Origin: Ruminococcus flavefaciens
Lineage (GTDB): Bacteria > Bacillota > Clostridia > Oscillospirales > Ruminococcaceae
DNA length: 7,871 nt
Assembly (NCBI GenBank): GCA_902796705.1
Contig: CADBQF010000193.1
Span: 1 to 7,871, forward strand
Direction: 5' to 3'
The notes under the pieces are model-generated. The model saw nothing but the letters and a program-made list of their open reading frames with translations, had not been told where the DNA came from and did not search any database. Shown in pieces: positions 5,545 through 7,871 of this stretch (the stretch's first letter is position 1; every line of letters begins with the position of its first letter). The translations under genes were made by a program, and so were the position numbers.

Positions 5545-7143
5545 ATGATAAAAATATTTTCCGTGATACTCCTGCTTATCGGACTTTCCGGAATGACCGG
5601 CTCGGTCACATGGATCCTCCGCAGAGGCAATAACAACAGAGTCACACGGCTTTTCATGCTATGTCAGCTCTCTATAATCCTGTGGCTGATATCGCAGCTC
5701 CTCATACTCTTCTCGATAAACCGTGAACAGAGGTGGCTGAGCTATCTTATCGGAAATCTTGGTATATGTATCTTCTCACCGCTGTGGCTGATGTTCTCAG
5801 CCGAATTCATCGATGCAAGACCGCTCGTAAACAGGCTCATGAAATTCCTGCCGCTCATTTCAGCCGCCGCTGCTGCCGTTATACTCACAAATCCGCTCCA
5901 CGGTCTGTACTACTCGGATTTCTCGGAGAAAAAGCCGGAATACGGCATACTCTTCTACATATTCCAGGTCGTGTATTACATCTGCATTATTACCGGAATA
6001 ACGATGATGTGCGTCCGTCACATAAAAGAACGTGACAAGGTGACGAATCAGACGATACTGCTGACGCTCTCGGCGGCTGTGCCTATGGCGATAAATACGC
6101 TGACCGTGACAGGCTTCATCGATACGAGGATAGAGCTTACTCCCCTGTTCTTCGCCTTTTCGAGCATTCTCATACTCATCGCTCTCAGCCGGTACGGTCT
6201 GCTCAATATCAACAGGATAGCCATTAATGAGACTATCGACAATCTTCCGGGCGGAGTCATCGTTTTTGACACTGATCTTTCGCTGACTTATTTCAATAAA
6301 TATGCCGGATCCCTCTTAGATCTCACGCAGGGAATGGCTTTTGGCAGCCTTGCTTCGCTGCTGAGCGAAATGGCAGGCAGAGCTGTCGATCCCGATTCGG
6401 CTGCGGAAGAATTCACCAGCGGCGGTCACTGTTACAGCCTCCGTCAGACTTTCTGCCGGGACAAGGCAGGGAGAACTATGGCACGCATCGTCCAGATAAA
6501 CGATGTTACGGAATATTTCGAGCTTGCAAAGGCGGAGCGTCAGCTCAGCATAGAACAGGAACGCAACCGCATCGCACAGGAGATACACGACTCGGCAGGT
6601 CATACGTTCACTCTGATAAGCTCTATCGCAAAAGTTCTTCTCGCCGGGGATATCTCCGTTCAGGAGGACGAAAAGCTCATAAGGGAGATAGACGGTCTTT
6701 CACGAAGCGGTGTCACACAGCTCCGGTGTTCGATAAATAATCTGCGTGATGACGAATTCATGACCTCTGTGGAAAAAGCTGTCCGCTCGGTCGCTTCGTC
6801 GCTGCGTGGCATGGAGTGCGAACTCTGCTTCCAAGGCGAGGAAGAACACCGCTTCGACTTCTGCATTCGTGAAGTCTACGACAACTGCCGTGAACTGATA
6901 ACCAATGCCATGAGATATTCAGAGGCAAAAAGGATAGATCTCATCGTCAAATTCCTCGCTGACAGGCTGGAGATATACATTTTCGACAACGGAAAAGGCT
7001 GCGGCGATATCAGGGAGAACAACGGTCTGCGTGGCATTCGTGAGCGTACAGAAGCTCTCGGCGGAAGCGTCAGGTTCACTTCCGTCCCCGGCGACGGTTT
7101 CGCTGCTGTTATGAAGATACCTGCAAAGGAGCAAATTTTATGA
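5545..7143 (+). CDS. Sensor histidine kinase, 7TM N-terminal domain, PAS-like domain, HisKA_3/HATPase core
   Basis: This 532-residue membrane sensor kinase should autophosphorylate on His and pass the phosphate to the response regulator encoded next. The first ~220 residues hold about seven hydrophobic segments (roughly 2-22, 36-57, 65-88, 100-115, 135-156, 168-190, 199-217), the layout of HisKA_7TM sensor modules. A PAS-like region follows (about 228-325; NLPGGVIVFDTDLSLTYFN). A coiled linker leads to the HisKA_3 dimerisation helix ERNRIAQEIHDSAGH with phospho-acceptor His348. The ATPase domain shows the N-box ELITNAMRYS (450-459), DNGKG (481-485) and GLRGIRERTEALGG (494-507). All catalytic motifs look intact. 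Tandem ATGs occur at 5542 and 5545; I chose the second because AGGAGG (5532-5537) is seven bases from it rather than four. The gene overlaps the next by ATGA. The signal sensed is unknown. Confidence 0.93.
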   Translation: MIKIFSVILLLIGLSGMTGSVTWILRRGNNNRVTRLFMLCQLSIILWLISQLLILFSINREQRWLSYLIGNLGICIFSPLWLMFSAEFIDARPLVNRLMKFLPLISAAAAAVILTNPLHGLYYSDFSEKKPEYGILFYIFQVVYYICIITGITMMCVRHIKERDKVTNQTILLTLSAAVPMAINTLTVTGFIDTRIELTPLFFAFSSILILIALSRYGLLNINRIAINETIDNLPGGVIVFDTDLSLTYFNKYAGSLLDLTQGMAFGSLASLLSEMAGRAVDPDSAAEEFTSGGHCYSLRQTFCRDKAGRTMARIVQINDVTEYFELAKAERQLSIEQERNRIAQEIHDSAGHTFTLISSIAKVLLAGDISVQEDEKLIREIDGLSRSGVTQLRCSINNLRDDEFMTSVEKAVRSVASSLRGMECELCFQGEEEHRFDFCIREVYDNCRELITNAMRYSEAKRIDLIVKFLADRLEIYIFDNGKGCGDIRENNGLRGIRERTEALGGSVRFTSVPGDGFAAVMKIPAKEQIL

Positions 7144-7763
7144 TAAAGATACTTTTGGCAGACGATGTGAAGATAATCCGCTCCGGTCTTAAAGCCGTGC
7201 TTGCCGGAGAGGATTCGATCTGCGTCGTCGGTGAAGCTTCCAACGGAAAGGAAGCGTATGAACTCGCCGTCCGCACTCAGCCCGATGTCGTCCTCATGGA
7301 CATGAGAATGCCCGATTTCGACGGCGGTTACGGCACTAAGGAGATAAAGAAAAAGCTACCCGATGTCAAAGTCCTCGTCCTCACGACATTTGACGACAAG
7401 GAGACCGTCAGCATGGCTATGGATTCCGGTGCGGACGGCTATATCCTCAAAGAAATGGACAATGACCAGATAATCAACTCGATAAAGGCTGTCGCAGGCG
7501 GCATAAACGTTTTCTGCGGCAATGTCTTCCGCTCTATCAGGAAAGAATCACAGCCGGAAGCAAAGCCGGATATCCAGCTTACAGAAAGAGAAACGGACTT
7601 TCTGCGTCTGATATGCGACGGCTGCGATAACAAGGAGATAGCCGCAAAGCTCTTTCTTGCGGAGGGTACTGTCCGCAACGGCATCTCCCGTCTTCTCGAA
7701 AAGCTTCACCTGAAAGACCGCACACAGCTCGCTGTCTATGCTATCAAAAATAATATTGTATGA
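7140..7763 (+). CDS. NarL/LuxR-type response regulator
   Basis: This 207-residue DNA-binding response regulator is the expected partner of the kinase upstream. The receiver domain (1-120) has the acidic pair Asp8-Asp9, phospho-acceptor Asp54 in VVLMDMRMPDFDG, the switch Thr in VLTTFDD (about 82) and the conserved Lys104 in YILKEMD. After a short linker the LuxR/GerE helix-turn-helix (about 145-205) reads LTERETDFLRLICDG, then NKEIAAKLFLAEGTVRNGIS with the recognition helix, then LLEKLHLKDRTQLAVYA. Length and motifs are normal for the family. The ATG overlaps the kinase stop codon in ATGA and has AAAGGAG eight bases upstream (7125-7131), so the pair is translationally coupled. Targets are unknown; the kinase promoter and the neighbouring peptidase promoter are natural candidates, by inference only. 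Confidence 0.95.
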   Translation: MIKILLADDVKIIRSGLKAVLAGEDSICVVGEASNGKEAYELAVRTQPDVVLMDMRMPDFDGGYGTKEIKKKLPDVKVLVLTTFDDKETVSMAMDSGADGYILKEMDNDQIINSIKAVAGGINVFCGNVFRSIRKESQPEAKPDIQLTERETDFLRLICDGCDNKEIAAKLFLAEGTVRNGISRLLEKLHLKDRTQLAVYAIKNNIV

Positions 7764-7795
7764 ACTAAGAACCTGTCCACATAGGGGTGAATGTA

Positions 7796-7839
7796 CGGAT
7801 TTTCAGGCATAATTTTGTCGGTGGCAAGGCAAAAATCCG
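7796..7839 (+). repeat. Inverted and direct repeats in the trailer of the two-component operon
   Basis: CGGATTTT (7796-7803) is the exact reverse complement of AAAATCCG (7832-7839). The latter overlaps the left arm of the candidate terminator, so the two pairings exclude each other. CAGGCATA also occurs twice (7804-7811 and 7840-7847) next to these arms. This could be an antiterminator-like arrangement or the edge of a dispersed non-coding repeat. Confidence 0.55.
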
Positions 7840-7869
7840 CAGGCATACTGTCGTATGTCAAGGATTTTT
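7831..7869 (+). terminator. Possible terminator hairpin after the response regulator
   Basis: AAAAATCC (7831-7838) pairs with GGATTTTT (7862-7869), and CATAC/GTATG (7844-7848, 7853-7857) close a TGTC loop inside. The stem ends in five Ts on the 3' side. The interior has an unpaired section (GCAGG/TCAA), so it is weaker than a classic terminator, and the window ends two bases later. It lies about 70 bp after the stop codon. Confidence 0.5.
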
Positions 7870-7871
7870 AA

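Overview
The window looks like ordinary chromosome of a Gram-positive gut-type Firmicute, most likely an Oscillospiraceae (Ruminococcus-like) bacterium. The evidence is strong AGGAGG-type ribosome binding sites, TTGACA/TATAAT promoters often with an extended TG, a clostripain-family (C11) protease, and a histidine kinase with a 7TM-type N-terminus paired with a NarL-type regulator. The taxonomic call is inference from gene content and style; no rRNA or marker gene is present.

Layout. (1) Positions 1-1364, minus strand: a probable three-gene operon read right to left. It holds a small hypothetical protein resembling WapI-type immunity proteins, then the DNase tatD, then the first 41 codons of a Rossmann/DUF2520-like protein that runs off the left edge. 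Its promoter is near-consensus (1404-1432). (2) 1477-2613, plus strand: gpsA (glycerol-3-phosphate dehydrogenase) with its own divergent promoter. (3) 2614-2805: the convergent gap between gpsA and the next gene. It contains a perfect 38-bp inverted repeat and a separate hairpin that terminates the opposing gene. (4) 2806-5136, minus strand: a large membrane-anchored clostripain-like cysteine peptidase with Gly-rich linkers. Its promoter at 5181-5209 is followed by a 14-bp palindrome over the expected transcription start. (5) 5210-5541: a divergent intergenic region with about 21 degenerate hexamer repeats. (6) 5545-7763, plus strand: a translationally coupled two-component system (7TM/PAS histidine kinase and NarL/LuxR response regulator). 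(7) 7764-7871: a trailer with mutually exclusive inverted repeats, the downstream one being a possible terminator.

How the genes relate. gpsA makes sn-glycerol-3-phosphate for phospholipids, and tatD is a housekeeping nuclease. The peptidase is predicted to act outside the membrane, and the two-component pair to sense an unknown membrane or extracellular cue. The peptidase and the kinase share a divergent control region, so co-regulation is possible, but nothing in the sequence proves it. I see no phage, IS transposase, CRISPR array, tRNA or rRNA. I find no convincing undescribed multi-gene system; the odd features are mostly non-coding repeats and hairpins.
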